A stretch of DNA of 43,634 nucleotides from Reyranella sp. CPCC 100927 (GTDB taxonomy: Bacteria > Pseudomonadota > Alphaproteobacteria > Reyranellales > Reyranellaceae), in NCBI RefSeq assembly GCF_007859315.1, contig NZ_VOHA01000038.1, forward strand, positions 1 to 43,634. Direction: 5' to 3'. Below are positions 24,068 to 31,826 of this stretch, in pieces. A program made the translations under genes and the position numbers. Each line of letters starts with the position of its first letter. The stretch's first letter is position 1. The notes under the pieces were generated by a model. It saw only the letters and a list, made by a program, of their open reading frames with translations. It ran no database searches and was not told the origin of the DNA.

Positions 24068-24688
24068 CTACACGCGCGGCGGCAGCCGCAGCCTGGCGTC
24101 GGTCAGCAGCCGCTCGAGCACCGGGATCGCCGGCACGGGATCGCCGGCCTCGCACTGCGCCAGCGCCAGCCCGGCATCGCCGTCAGCCTGGGTGGCGCCG
24201 AGATGCCGCCGATAGGTCGCGGCCATGGCGCGGCAATAGGCAAGGTCGTTCGCGTTGACGCCGTAGCCGGCGAGTTCGACCCGCCGGTTCTGCGGCTCGC
24301 GCACGCCGTCGGCGGTCTGCACCAGCGGCTGGCTTTCACCGCGACCGATGGCGGTGATCGCCGCCACCGGCACGCCTTCGCGCACCAGCGCATCCTTGAC
24401 CACGTTGGCACGGCGCAGCGACAGCGCGAGGTTGTAGGCGTCGGAGCCCGAGCGGTCGGTGTGGCCGGTGTCGGTGATGCTCGCCGTGCCGCTGGCCTTG
24501 AAGGCCGCCGCGGCTTGCCGGATGGTGCCCAGCGCCTGGGGCGACAGGGCCGTGCTGTTGAAGTCGAAGAACACCATGTACGACGCTGCCGTCGGTGCCG
24601 ACGGCGACGGCGGCGCGGCCGGCTCGGGTTGCTGGCAGGCACTCACCAGCAGCGCGACGGCCGCGGGGCCGAACAACTTTCTCAACAT
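24068..24688 (-). CDS. OmpA-family lipoprotein
   Basis: The product is 206 aa from ATG 24688 (MLRKLFGPAAVALLVSACQQ), preceded by GGGAGAGAG. LVSAC is a lipobox, so the mature protein starts at Cys19 and is lipid-anchored. A Pro/Ala/Ser linker is followed by the OmpA-C peptidoglycan-binding domain: YMVFFDFNSTALSPQALGTI, DTGHTDRSGSDAYNLALSLR, and the conserved ending GESQPLVQTADGVREPQNRR with VEL. It then carries about 60 extra residues, helical, with 'AYCRAMAATYRRH'. It would tether the outer membrane to peptidoglycan. Confidence 0.88.
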   Translation of the reverse strand: MLRKLFGPAAVALLVSACQQPEPAAPPSPSAPTAASYMVFFDFNSTALSPQALGTIRQAAAAFKASGTASITDTGHTDRSGSDAYNLALSLRRANVVKDALVREGVPVAAITAIGRGESQPLVQTADGVREPQNRRVELAGYGVNANDLAYCRAMAATYRRHLGATQADGDAGLALAQCEAGDPVPAIPVLERLLTDARLRLPPRV

Positions 24689-24754
24689 CGATTCTCTCTC
24701 CCCCTCCACGTGACGCCGGGCACCACGGTGTTCCCGGTCGACAGGCAGGGGGGA

Positions 24755-25555
24755 CTAATCGATGTGCGCACCCGCGTGATACTCCCATTTGGGAGTACCG
24801 CTGTTTCCCGCGCTGCCGGCGACGACCGGAATGCAGAGCCTGGCGGCGTCCGGATCAGCCATCACGATCAGGCGTCCGGTCAACCGCAACCCCGAAGCCG
24901 GGCAGCGGGATGAAGGTGTGTCGCACAGCGCCCGGCGCAGCGCGTCTGCCTTCTCCACGCCCCAGGCCAGCAACAGCGACTGGCGGGCGGCCAACAGGCA
25001 GCGCAGGCCCAGCGTCACGCCCATGGCACAGGCCTGCCGGTCCGCGTCGACGGCGAAGTTGGCGCCCAGCGTGGATGGCGACAGCCGCACCGCGCGTGTC
25101 GGGGAGGTGAAGACGGCGCCTGGCTCGTTGAAGCCGATATGGCCGTTGCGGCCGATGCCGTGCACGACCAGGTCGATCGGCGGCAGGCCCCTCTCGTAGG
25201 CCGCCGGGCTGCGCAGCAGCCGGCCATCGGCGCCGTTGAAATGGGTGAACGCGCCGATCCCCAGCGGTTCGACGAGGTGGCGGCGCAGATAGTCGGCAAA
25301 GCTGCGCGGGTCGTCGGGCGCGAGGCCCATGTATTCGTCCATCTGCACCAGATGAACGCAGCGCCAGTCGATGGCGTTGCGGTAGCGGTCGCGCAGCACG
25401 GCATAGGTTGCCAGCGGCGTGCGGCCGGCCGAGGGCACCAGGCAGGCATGCCCGGCGGCCTCCAGGCGGTCGGACAACGTGTCGACGATCCAGCGCGCGG
25501 CAGCCCGGCTCAGCGCCTCGCGCGCCAGCACCCACGGTTGCTCCGGCGGGATCAT
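24755..25555 (-). CDS. NagB-like glucosamine-6-phosphate deaminase/isomerase
   Basis: The 266-aa protein starts at ATG 25555, which overlaps the upstream stop by ATGA. Family motifs: VPSAGRTPLATYAVLRDRY, QMDEYMGLAPDDPRSFADYL (catalytic Asp-Glu) and LVVHGIGRNGHIGFNEPGAV (catalytic His). Classical NagB converts glucosamine-6-phosphate to fructose-6-phosphate and ammonia. Related 6-phosphogluconolactonases share the fold, but the GxNGHIGFNEP block fits the deaminase side. There is no nagA, nagK or PTS gene nearby. It is translationally coupled to an FAD oxygenase-like protein instead, which is odd for amino-sugar catabolism. Confidence 0.82.
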   Translation of the reverse strand: MIPPEQPWVLAREALSRAAARWIVDTLSDRLEAAGHACLVPSAGRTPLATYAVLRDRYRNAIDWRCVHLVQMDEYMGLAPDDPRSFADYLRRHLVEPLGIGAFTHFNGADGRLLRSPAAYERGLPPIDLVVHGIGRNGHIGFNEPGAVFTSPTRAVRLSPSTLGANFAVDADRQACAMGVTLGLRCLLAARQSLLLAWGVEKADALRRALCDTPSSRCPASGLRLTGRLIVMADPDAARLCIPVVAGSAGNSGTPKWEYHAGAHID

Positions 25556-26967
25556 GGCGTGTGCATGGCCTGCACCTGGGCGCCGTGCAGGAGCGTCGTG
25601 GCGATCGCGGCGCCGATGTCGCTGTGCCACAGCGCCAGCCCATTGGCCTGCCCGGTGAAGCTGCGCTCGCCGAACGTACCGGCCAACGGAAGGCCGGCGG
25701 CCAGGCCGATGCCCAGGACGCCCGGCACCGGGCAGCCCGCCGCGTCCAGCACGCACGAGGATCCGTCGACCATCGGCGGCGCCCCGGTGCCCTCGCTCTG
25801 GAGCACCACGCGAGCGCCTCGCGCATCAAACAGCGGCAAGGCCCGCGGACGATAGCCTGTCGCTGCCACCACCAGGTCGGCGGCGCGCAGCACGTCCGCC
25901 GCCGCGGCCTGCGAGGGCGCGGCCAGATGCAGCAGCCGGACGCGCCGCTCCGGCGGGCTGTTGCCCAATCCCCAGATCTGCCGCAGCAAGGTGCGTGCCT
26001 CGGCCCGAAATCCGGCGAGCGGGAAGACGCGACCGGTACGTGGACAAATGTCGTCGCGCCCGAAGGCGGAAAAGCCGTCCGCCAGTGCCTCCTCGGGCGA
26101 GGCGTAGGTGATGCGCAGTGCACGCCGGTGCAGAAGGGTGATCGACGGCTCGGACCAGGCGAGGGGCATATCGAGCAGGCGCCGTGCCGCGGCCAGCGCA
26201 CTGTGCGAGCCGCCCACGATCGCGATCCGCGGCTGCGGTACCGGCGCCAGGCGCCAGGCGACCCGCCGTGGACCGCCCTCGCCGAGAAGCGTGCTGGCCA
26301 GCATCAGCGTGCGCCGGAACGTGGGCAGCAGCGGCAGGCCGGCCACCGTCTGGTCGTGGAGCCCGGCGATCGACTGGGCCGCGCCGGTGGCCAGCACCAG
26401 GAAGCGTGTGATGAGGCTGAAACCGTGGCCATCCGCCAGGCGTCGGCACTGGACCCGCCATCGTCCGTCGGGCAGCGCGTGCGCGCTGGTGGCATCGACG
26501 CCATCGAGGAAAGGCTGCCATCCGGCCGTGGCCGCGAGGTGGCGCACGCCGCTCGCGAGCTGCGCGAGGAACGCGGCCGCCAGCCGCAGCGGCACGGGCT
26601 GGCCCCGCGCGGCGTCCAGGGCCCGCGTCGCGGGATGGCGAACCAGCGCGGCCATGTCGCGCAACGGTCCGCCGTCCACGCCGCGCAGGAAGCTGTCGGC
26701 AAAACTATCCGAGTTGATCGCGTAGCGGCCGATCGCGCCGCTGCCCAGCACCGGTCCACGGTCCAGCACCACCAGGCCAGATGCCAGCAGGTCGAACAGC
26801 CGATTTGATCGCGCCGCAGCGACCAGCACGCCCAGGCCGGCCGGTCCGCCACCAACGATGATGGCGTTCAAGGTGGCACGCGCGTTGATGTCGGGAATGC
26901 CGACGCGCAACGGCGTCCCCGACGGGGTGAATTCTTCACCTGCACGCGCCAATAAAATTGCACTCAC
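25552..26967 (-). CDS. FAD/NAD(P)-binding oxidoreductase, FMO/N-hydroxylase-like
   Basis: This 471-aa protein has an FAD Rossmann motif NAIIVGGGPAGLGVLVAAAR about 35 residues in, a second NAD(P) motif PRIAIVGGSHSALAAARRLL in the middle, and ADLVVAATGYRPRALPLFDA near the end, the ATGY block of flavin monooxygenases and ornithine/lysine N-hydroxylases. AINSDSFADSFLRGV is another conserved segment of this FAD group. It has no signal peptide. The product would use NAD(P)H and O2 to hydroxylate an amine or similar group. Its stop overlaps the start of the NagB-like gene, so the pair is one translational unit. The substrate is unknown, and an amino-sugar-linked amine is a possibility only. Confidence 0.8.
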   Translation of the reverse strand: MSAILLARAGEEFTPSGTPLRVGIPDINARATLNAIIVGGGPAGLGVLVAAARSNRLFDLLASGLVVLDRGPVLGSGAIGRYAINSDSFADSFLRGVDGGPLRDMAALVRHPATRALDAARGQPVPLRLAAAFLAQLASGVRHLAATAGWQPFLDGVDATSAHALPDGRWRVQCRRLADGHGFSLITRFLVLATGAAQSIAGLHDQTVAGLPLLPTFRRTLMLASTLLGEGGPRRVAWRLAPVPQPRIAIVGGSHSALAAARRLLDMPLAWSEPSITLLHRRALRITYASPEEALADGFSAFGRDDICPRTGRVFPLAGFRAEARTLLRQIWGLGNSPPERRVRLLHLAAPSQAAAADVLRAADLVVAATGYRPRALPLFDARGARVVLQSEGTGAPPMVDGSSCVLDAAGCPVPGVLGIGLAAGLPLAGTFGERSFTGQANGLALWHSDIGAAIATTLLHGAQVQAMHTP

Positions 26968-27172
26968 AGGTTGTATTCCAAGACAAACTTAAAGGCCCGG
27001 CATGAACGCTCGCGATGAGTCTGCTGTCGTCTTCTGTCACAGCGATGCATTGAAAAATGACGCTGACAGATGACGATTCAATGTCCTCTGGGAGTCAGTA
27101 TGCTGCCCGAAACCGACGACGTCGCACGATACCACCGATGGCTGTACGCCTCAATGCGATCGAGCAGAAAAC

Positions 27173-27199
27173 GGCGTATGCGGTGTGCCCGCATACGCC
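27173..27199 (-). terminator. Intrinsic terminator after the M20 hydrolase gene
   Basis: GGCGTATGCGG-TGTGC-CCGCATACGCC gives an 11-bp G/C-rich stem. Read leftwards it is followed by GTTTTCTG, a short U-tract. It starts 12 bp beyond the hydrolase stop codon. Confidence 0.75.
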
Positions 27200-27211
27200 A
27201 CGTCGAGACCG

Positions 27212-28459
27212 TTACCGGTTGGCGCGTGCCAGCACGGCGTGCATCAGGACATTGACGCCGGGATAGGCATCTTCGGGCGCCATGGTCTCATTCTCGTTGT
27301 GCGAGATGCCCTTGTCGCAGGGTGCGAAGATCATGGCCGTCGGGCAGATGCGGGTCATGTTGTAGGCGTCGTGGCCGGCCTGGCTCAGCATCTCGATGCA
27401 GGGGATCTTCAGCTCATCGGCAGCGCTCTTGATCAGGCCGATGCAGTCCTTGTCGAACGCCTCGTCACCGAAGCGCCAGGCCTCGGCGATCTCCATGCGC
27501 ACCTGCGCACGTTCGGCCGCCTGGACCATCGCCGCGTCGAACTCAGTTTTCATCTTTTCGACACCCGCGACAGTGGGATGACGGAAGTCGAGCGTCACCA
27601 GCGCCGACTCCGGCAGGATGCCGGTGAGGTTGGGCCACACCTCGATCTGCACCGCCGTCGAGCGGCCGCCCTCGGGGTGGTAGCGCCAGCCCAGTTCGTT
27701 CAGCGCCACGATCAGATAGGCAGCGCCGACCAGCGCGTTCTTGCGCACGTCCATCGCCGCACCGCCGGCGTGGGCACATTCGCCGTGGATCCTGATGCGC
27801 ATGCCGCGCGTGGCATAGCCACCGACCACGACACCGACCGGGATCTTCCGGGCATCCAGGATCGGGCCCTGCTCGATATGCAGTTCGAAGTAGGCATCGA
27901 CGGGTCGGCCGCCGACCGGCGCCGGGCCGGCATAGCCGATGCGCTTCAATTCCTCGCCATAGGTCTTGCCCTGCAGGTCGGTGCGGCCCAGCGCCCAGTC
28001 GAGCTTGTTGACGCCCGCGAACACGCCCGAGGCCAGCATCGGCGGGTTGAAGCGGGCGCCCTCCTCGTTGGCCCAGTCGACCAGCTCGATCGGGCGGCGC
28101 GTCTCGATGCCGGCATCGTTGAGCGTGCGGATCAGCTCCAATCCGCCCAGCACGCCCAGGATGCCGTCGTAGTTGCCGGCGGCGATCTGGGTATCGAGGT
28201 GGCTGCCCACCAGGACCGGCGGCAGGCCGTTGTCGCGTCCGGGGCGGCGCGCAAAGATGCTGCCCATGGCGTCGACCGTGACCTCAAGGCCGGCGTCCCG
28301 GCACCAACCGACGAAGAGATCGCGCATCTGCTTGTCGTCATCACCCAGCGCCAGGCGCGACAGGCCTGCTGTACGGCCTTTGCCGATCTCACCCGAGCGC
28401 GCCATGGTGTCCCAGAAGCGCTGCTCGTTGATGCGAAGTTCGTTGGGGCGGGCTGTCAT
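27212..28459 (-). CDS. M20-family Zn-dependent amidohydrolase (N-carbamoyl-L-amino acid hydrolase type)
   Basis: The 415-aa protein has the metal sites of the carbamoylase/allantoate amidohydrolase branch of M20: VLVGSHLDTQIAAGNYDGIL (His and bridging Asp), DWANEEGARFNPPMLASGVF (Glu-Glu), AYFELHIEQGPILDARKIPV and the late ISHNENETMAPED with a metal His. HGECAHAGGAAMDVRKNALV marks the lid/dimer domain. Enzymes of this type cut N-carbamoyl-amino acids, beta-ureidopropionate or allantoate, releasing ammonia and CO2. Which of these is used is not settled. No hydantoinase or allantoinase gene is adjacent. Confidence 0.9.
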   Translation of the reverse strand: MTARPNELRINEQRFWDTMARSGEIGKGRTAGLSRLALGDDDKQMRDLFVGWCRDAGLEVTVDAMGSIFARRPGRDNGLPPVLVGSHLDTQIAAGNYDGILGVLGGLELIRTLNDAGIETRRPIELVDWANEEGARFNPPMLASGVFAGVNKLDWALGRTDLQGKTYGEELKRIGYAGPAPVGGRPVDAYFELHIEQGPILDARKIPVGVVVGGYATRGMRIRIHGECAHAGGAAMDVRKNALVGAAYLIVALNELGWRYHPEGGRSTAVQIEVWPNLTGILPESALVTLDFRHPTVAGVEKMKTEFDAAMVQAAERAQVRMEIAEAWRFGDEAFDKDCIGLIKSAADELKIPCIEMLSQAGHDAYNMTRICPTAMIFAPCDKGISHNENETMAPEDAYPGVNVLMHAVLARANR

Positions 28460-28477
28460 GTGGGGCTCCTGTATGGT

Positions 28478-28632
28478 TTCTACCTTCCCCCGCCTGCGGG
28501 GGAAGGTGCCCCGAAGGGGCGGATGGGGGATGCTGAGGCAGAGGCGTTATCCACTGGCCATCACGTTTGTCGCAACAACCCCCATCCGGCGCTGCGCGCC
28601 ACCTTCCCCCGCAAGCGAGGGAAGGTAGAAAT
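28478..28632. repeat. Paired inverted repeat, family C (long copy)
   Basis: A left block (TTCTACCTTCCCCCGCCTGC onwards through GGCGGATGGGGG, 28478-28532) is mirrored by a right block (CCCCCATCCGGCGCTGCG onwards to GAGGGAAGGTAGAA, 28577-28632), about 45 bp apart. Each block also contains its own small hairpin. The element fills the gap between the hydrolase and the enoyl-CoA hydratase, and its right end touches the stop codon of the latter. Confidence 0.85.
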
Positions 28633-29498
28633 CACCGCGGCTTGGATCGCGGACCGCCGGGCTCGGGCCGGAACTTGTCGTCGCGTACCTTCAGCGAGGC
28701 GGCCAGGCCCTGGCTGCGGCGCACCTCGTTCAATTCGGCCAGCTCGGGCGAATCGTTGGAGGCATGCACGATCGTTGACAGGAACGACCCGCCCGACATC
28801 GCGGTGCGCAGGCCCATCGCTTCCATGGCGAAGGTATTGATGCGCTTGTTGATGCGCACCGAATCCGCCGGCACCAGAGCGATACGCTTGCCCAGCGCCA
28901 CGGCGCGCTGGCGCAGCTCCTGATGCGGCACCACCTCGTTCACGATGCCCATGCGATAGGCTTCCTGCGCATCGAAGTGATCACCGGTGAGCGCATAGCG
29001 CGCCGCATTCTTCCAGCCCGCCAGCCATGCCAACATGACGGTCGAGTTCTGGACCTCGCGCACCTCGGGCTGGCCGAACACCGCGCGCTCCGACGCCAAG
29101 GTAATATCGGCCGCCAGCGCGTACCAGAAGCCGCCGGCGAGGCACCAGCCGTCGACGGCGGCGATCACCGGCTTCTCGAGGCGCAGCAGGTGCCAGTGCT
29201 TGTCGGGCGTGGCCTGATCGTTGGTCCACCAGTAGCGCAGGACCTCGGCCCGGCCGCTGAGGCCGTGCTGCCGGCCAAGATCGTAGCCGGCCGAGAAGGC
29301 GCGATCGCCGGCACCGGCCAGCACGATGGCACGCACGCTATCGTCGCGCTCGGCGCGGTCCAGCGCCGCATGCAGTTCCGCCTCGAGATCGCGCGACAAC
29401 GTGTTCATGGCCTCGGGACGGTTGAACAGGATGATCCCGACAGGGCCATCCTGCTCGCAGATCAACGCATCGGACGTGGCGCCGGCAACGAAAGACAT
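28632..29498 (-). CDS. Enoyl-CoA hydratase/isomerase family protein
   Basis: The protein is 288 aa from ATG 29498 (MSFVAGATSDALICEQDGPV), with CCAGGAGGGAA upstream; the longer frame start has no support. Crotonase motifs: ILFNRPEAMNTLSRDLEAEL, the first oxyanion loop AGAGDRAFSAGYDLGRQHG, and the second VDGWCLAGGFWYALAADITL. The usual Glu pair of hydratases is not clear (Gly-Phe-Trp after the second loop), so isomerase or hydrolase activity is also possible. Substrates are acyl-CoA thioesters. It diverges from the nucleoside operon. Confidence 0.88.
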   Translation of the reverse strand: MSFVAGATSDALICEQDGPVGIILFNRPEAMNTLSRDLEAELHAALDRAERDDSVRAIVLAGAGDRAFSAGYDLGRQHGLSGRAEVLRYWWTNDQATPDKHWHLLRLEKPVIAAVDGWCLAGGFWYALAADITLASERAVFGQPEVREVQNSTVMLAWLAGWKNAARYALTGDHFDAQEAYRMGIVNEVVPHQELRQRAVALGKRIALVPADSVRINKRINTFAMEAMGLRTAMSGGSFLSTIVHASNDSPELAELNEVRRSQGLAASLKVRDDKFRPEPGGPRSKPR

Positions 29499-29664
29499 CG
29501 TGTTCCCTCCTGGACTTGGTCGTGCGCGATATTCCAAGGCAAACGATCGGCGATGTCACCCGCTGGATCGGCATCCCAGCCAGGATAGAGTGCTTCTCCA
29601 TCGAAGTTTGATGCCGCGACCACCGGAAATGAGTCACACTGGCGTCGACAACAGCGGACCCCTG

Positions 29665-30483
29665 ATGACCAACGACGACGTCCACAAGTGCCTTTCCGTG
29701 ATCCGTGACCGGGCGCCCGGCTTCGCGCCGCGCATCGGCATTGTGCTGGGCACCGGCCTGGGCAGCCTGGCCGACGCGGTGGCACCGGTGGCGACGATCC
29801 CCTACAGCGATCTGCCCGGCTTCCCGATTCCCTCTGTCAGCGGCCACGCCGGCACGCTGCTGCTGGGCCGGATCGCGGATGTGCCGGTGGCACTGCTGCA
29901 TGGCCGCGCCCACTACTACGAGCACGGCCGCGCCGACGTGATGAAGGTGCCGGTGCGCACCCTGGCCGGTCTGGGCTGCCAGACGCTGCTGCTCACCAAC
30001 GCCGCCGGCAGCCTGCGGCCGCAGGTGACGCCGGGCAGCGTGATGCTGGTGACCGACCACATCAACTTCACCGGCGTCTCGCCGCTGTTCGGCGAGCCCG
30101 GCAACGATCGCTTCGTCGACATGGTCGACGCCTACGATCCGGCACTGCGCGACCGCCTGAAGGCGGCCGCGACGGCGAGCGGCGTGACCTTGCACGAAGG
30201 CGTCTATATCTGGTTCGCTGGGCCCAGCTTCGAGACGCCGGCCGAGATCCGCGCCGCCGATCGCCTGGGCGCCGATGCCGTGGGCATGTCGACGGTGCCC
30301 GAGGTGGTGCTGGCGCGGCATGCACGGATGAAGGTGGCCGCGCTGTCGGTGATCACCAATCTGGCGGCCGGCATGGGCGATGCGCCGCTCAGCCACCTGG
30401 AGACCTTGCGCGTGGCTGCCGCCCGCGGCGCCGAGGACATCCGCCGTACCCTGCTCGCCTTCTTCGCCGACGGCGCCGGCTGA
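29665..30483 (+). CDS. punA: Purine nucleoside phosphorylase (trimeric type)
   Basis: The 272-aa product from ATG 29665 fits the PunA/XapA-type length. ATGs at 29611 and 29629 are possible longer starts. Motifs: IGIVLGTGLGSLADAVAPVA (phosphate loop), PSVSGHAGTLLLGRI, LHGRAHYYEHGRADV, LLTNAAGSLRPQVTPGSVML, WFAGPSFETPAEIRAADRLG, DAVGMSTVPEVVLARHARM and VSVITNLAAG-like ending. It splits purine (deoxy)ribonucleosides with phosphate to base and (deoxy)ribose-1-phosphate. It is the first gene of the five-gene nucleoside operon, with its stop overlapping the deoA start by one base (TGATG). The symbol is by type; xapA is an alternative. Confidence 0.88.
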   Translation: MTNDDVHKCLSVIRDRAPGFAPRIGIVLGTGLGSLADAVAPVATIPYSDLPGFPIPSVSGHAGTLLLGRIADVPVALLHGRAHYYEHGRADVMKVPVRTLAGLGCQTLLLTNAAGSLRPQVTPGSVMLVTDHINFTGVSPLFGEPGNDRFVDMVDAYDPALRDRLKAAATASGVTLHEGVYIWFAGPSFETPAEIRAADRLGADAVGMSTVPEVVLARHARMKVAALSVITNLAAGMGDAPLSHLETLRVAAARGAEDIRRTLLAFFADGAG

Positions 30484-31826
30484 TGCTGCCGCAAGAGATC
30501 ATCCGCCAGAAACGCGACGGGCAGGCGCTCGCGGCCGACGCGGTCGGCTTCGTCGTGCGCGGCATCGCCGACGGCAGCCTGAGCGATGCCCAGGTCGCCG
30601 CGTTCGCCATGGCGGTGTTCCTGCGCGGCATGACGCGCGATGAGTGCGTTGCGCTGACGTCGGCGATGACGCAGTCGGGCACGATCTTGCGCTGGGAGGG
30701 CATGCCCGGCCCGGTGCTGGACAAGCATTCCACCGGCGGTGTCGGCGACAAGGTGAGCCTGATGCTGGCGCCGGTGGTGGCGGCCTGCGGCGGCGTGGTG
30801 CCGATGATCTCCGGCCGCGGCCTGGGTCACACCGGCGGCACGCTCGACAAGCTGGCGGCGATCCCGGGTTACCGCACCGATCCCGACATCGCCACCCTGC
30901 GCCGCGTCGTGCGCGACGTCGGCTGCGCCATCATCGGTCAGACCGACGACCTAGCACCGGCCGACCGCCGCCTCTATGCCATCCGCGACGTCACCGCGAC
31001 CGTGGAATCGATCCCGCTGATCACGGCGTCGATCCTGTCCAAGAAGCTGGCCGAAGGCCTGGACGGCCTGGTGATGGACATCAAGACCGGTTCCGGCGCC
31101 TTTGCCGCCAGCGCGGCGATGGCGCGCGATCTCGCCGACAGCATCGTGGCGGTCGCCACCGGCGCCGGCCTGCCGACCACGGCGCTGATCACCGACATGG
31201 ACCAGGTGCTGGGCACCACCGTGGGCAACGCGCTTGAGGTGCGCGAGACGGTGGCCTACCTCACCGAGCCGCGCACGCGCGATGCGCGCCTGCACGACGT
31301 GGTGATGGCGCTGGCGGCCGAGATGCTGGTGCTGGGCAAGCTGGCGCCGTCACTGGCCGAAGCGCGCACCAAGGCCGAGGCTTGCCTTGCCGACGGCCGC
31401 GCCGCCGAGACGTTCGCGCGCATGGTCGCGGCACTGGGCGGACCGGCCGACATCCTGGCCCGCGGCGACGCGCACCTGCCGACGGCGACGGCGGTGCGCG
31501 CCTGCACCGCCGAACGGGCGGGTGTCGTCACCGGCATGAACGCGCGCGATATCGGGCTGGCCGTTGTCACGCTGGGCGGTGGCCGGCGCCGCGCCAGCGA
31601 TACGATCGACCCGTCGGTCGGACTGAGCGACGTGGCGGGCGTCGGCCGCAGGGTCGCGGCCGGTGATCCGCTGGCCCTGGTGCACGCTGCCGATGCCGCC
31701 GCGGCGGATGCGGCCATATCGACCCTGCGCCGCGCCATCCATGTTGCCAACGACGCGCCGCTGCCGCATCCGGTCGTGCACGCCCGTATCGACGCCGAGG
31801 GCACCTCCAGGGAGGCCATCGCATGA
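30483..31826 (+). CDS. deoA: Thymidine phosphorylase
   Basis: The 447-aa protein is full length. Signature blocks: DKHSTGGVGDKVSLMLAPVV, GRGLGHTGGTLDKLAAIPGY, SIPLITASILSKKLAEGLDG and LVMDIKTGSGAFAASAAMAR, the phosphate- and pyrimidine-binding residues of the family. The C-terminal domain has GGGRRRASDTIDPSVGLSD. It converts thymidine (or uridine/deoxyuridine) and phosphate to base and sugar-1-phosphate. It starts within the PNP stop codon and its own stop overlaps the dioxygenase start by four bases (ATGA), which implies coupled translation and stoichiometric expression of the operon. Confidence 0.92.
   Translation: MLPQEIIRQKRDGQALAADAVGFVVRGIADGSLSDAQVAAFAMAVFLRGMTRDECVALTSAMTQSGTILRWEGMPGPVLDKHSTGGVGDKVSLMLAPVVAACGGVVPMISGRGLGHTGGTLDKLAAIPGYRTDPDIATLRRVVRDVGCAIIGQTDDLAPADRRLYAIRDVTATVESIPLITASILSKKLAEGLDGLVMDIKTGSGAFAASAAMARDLADSIVAVATGAGLPTTALITDMDQVLGTTVGNALEVRETVAYLTEPRTRDARLHDVVMALAAEMLVLGKLAPSLAEARTKAEACLADGRAAETFARMVAALGGPADILARGDAHLPTATAVRACTAERAGVVTGMNARDIGLAVVTLGGGRRRASDTIDPSVGLSDVAGVGRRVAAGDPLALVHAADAAAADAAISTLRRAIHVANDAPLPHPVVHARIDAEGTSREAIA

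Noticed and set aside
28478-28632. CRISPR array
   Set aside because: The repeats are inverted pairs of imperfect hairpins, not regularly spaced direct repeats with unique spacers.
29338-30396. 352-codon leftward frame over the purine nucleoside phosphorylase
   Set aside because: Antisense shadow of a gene with all PNP motifs.
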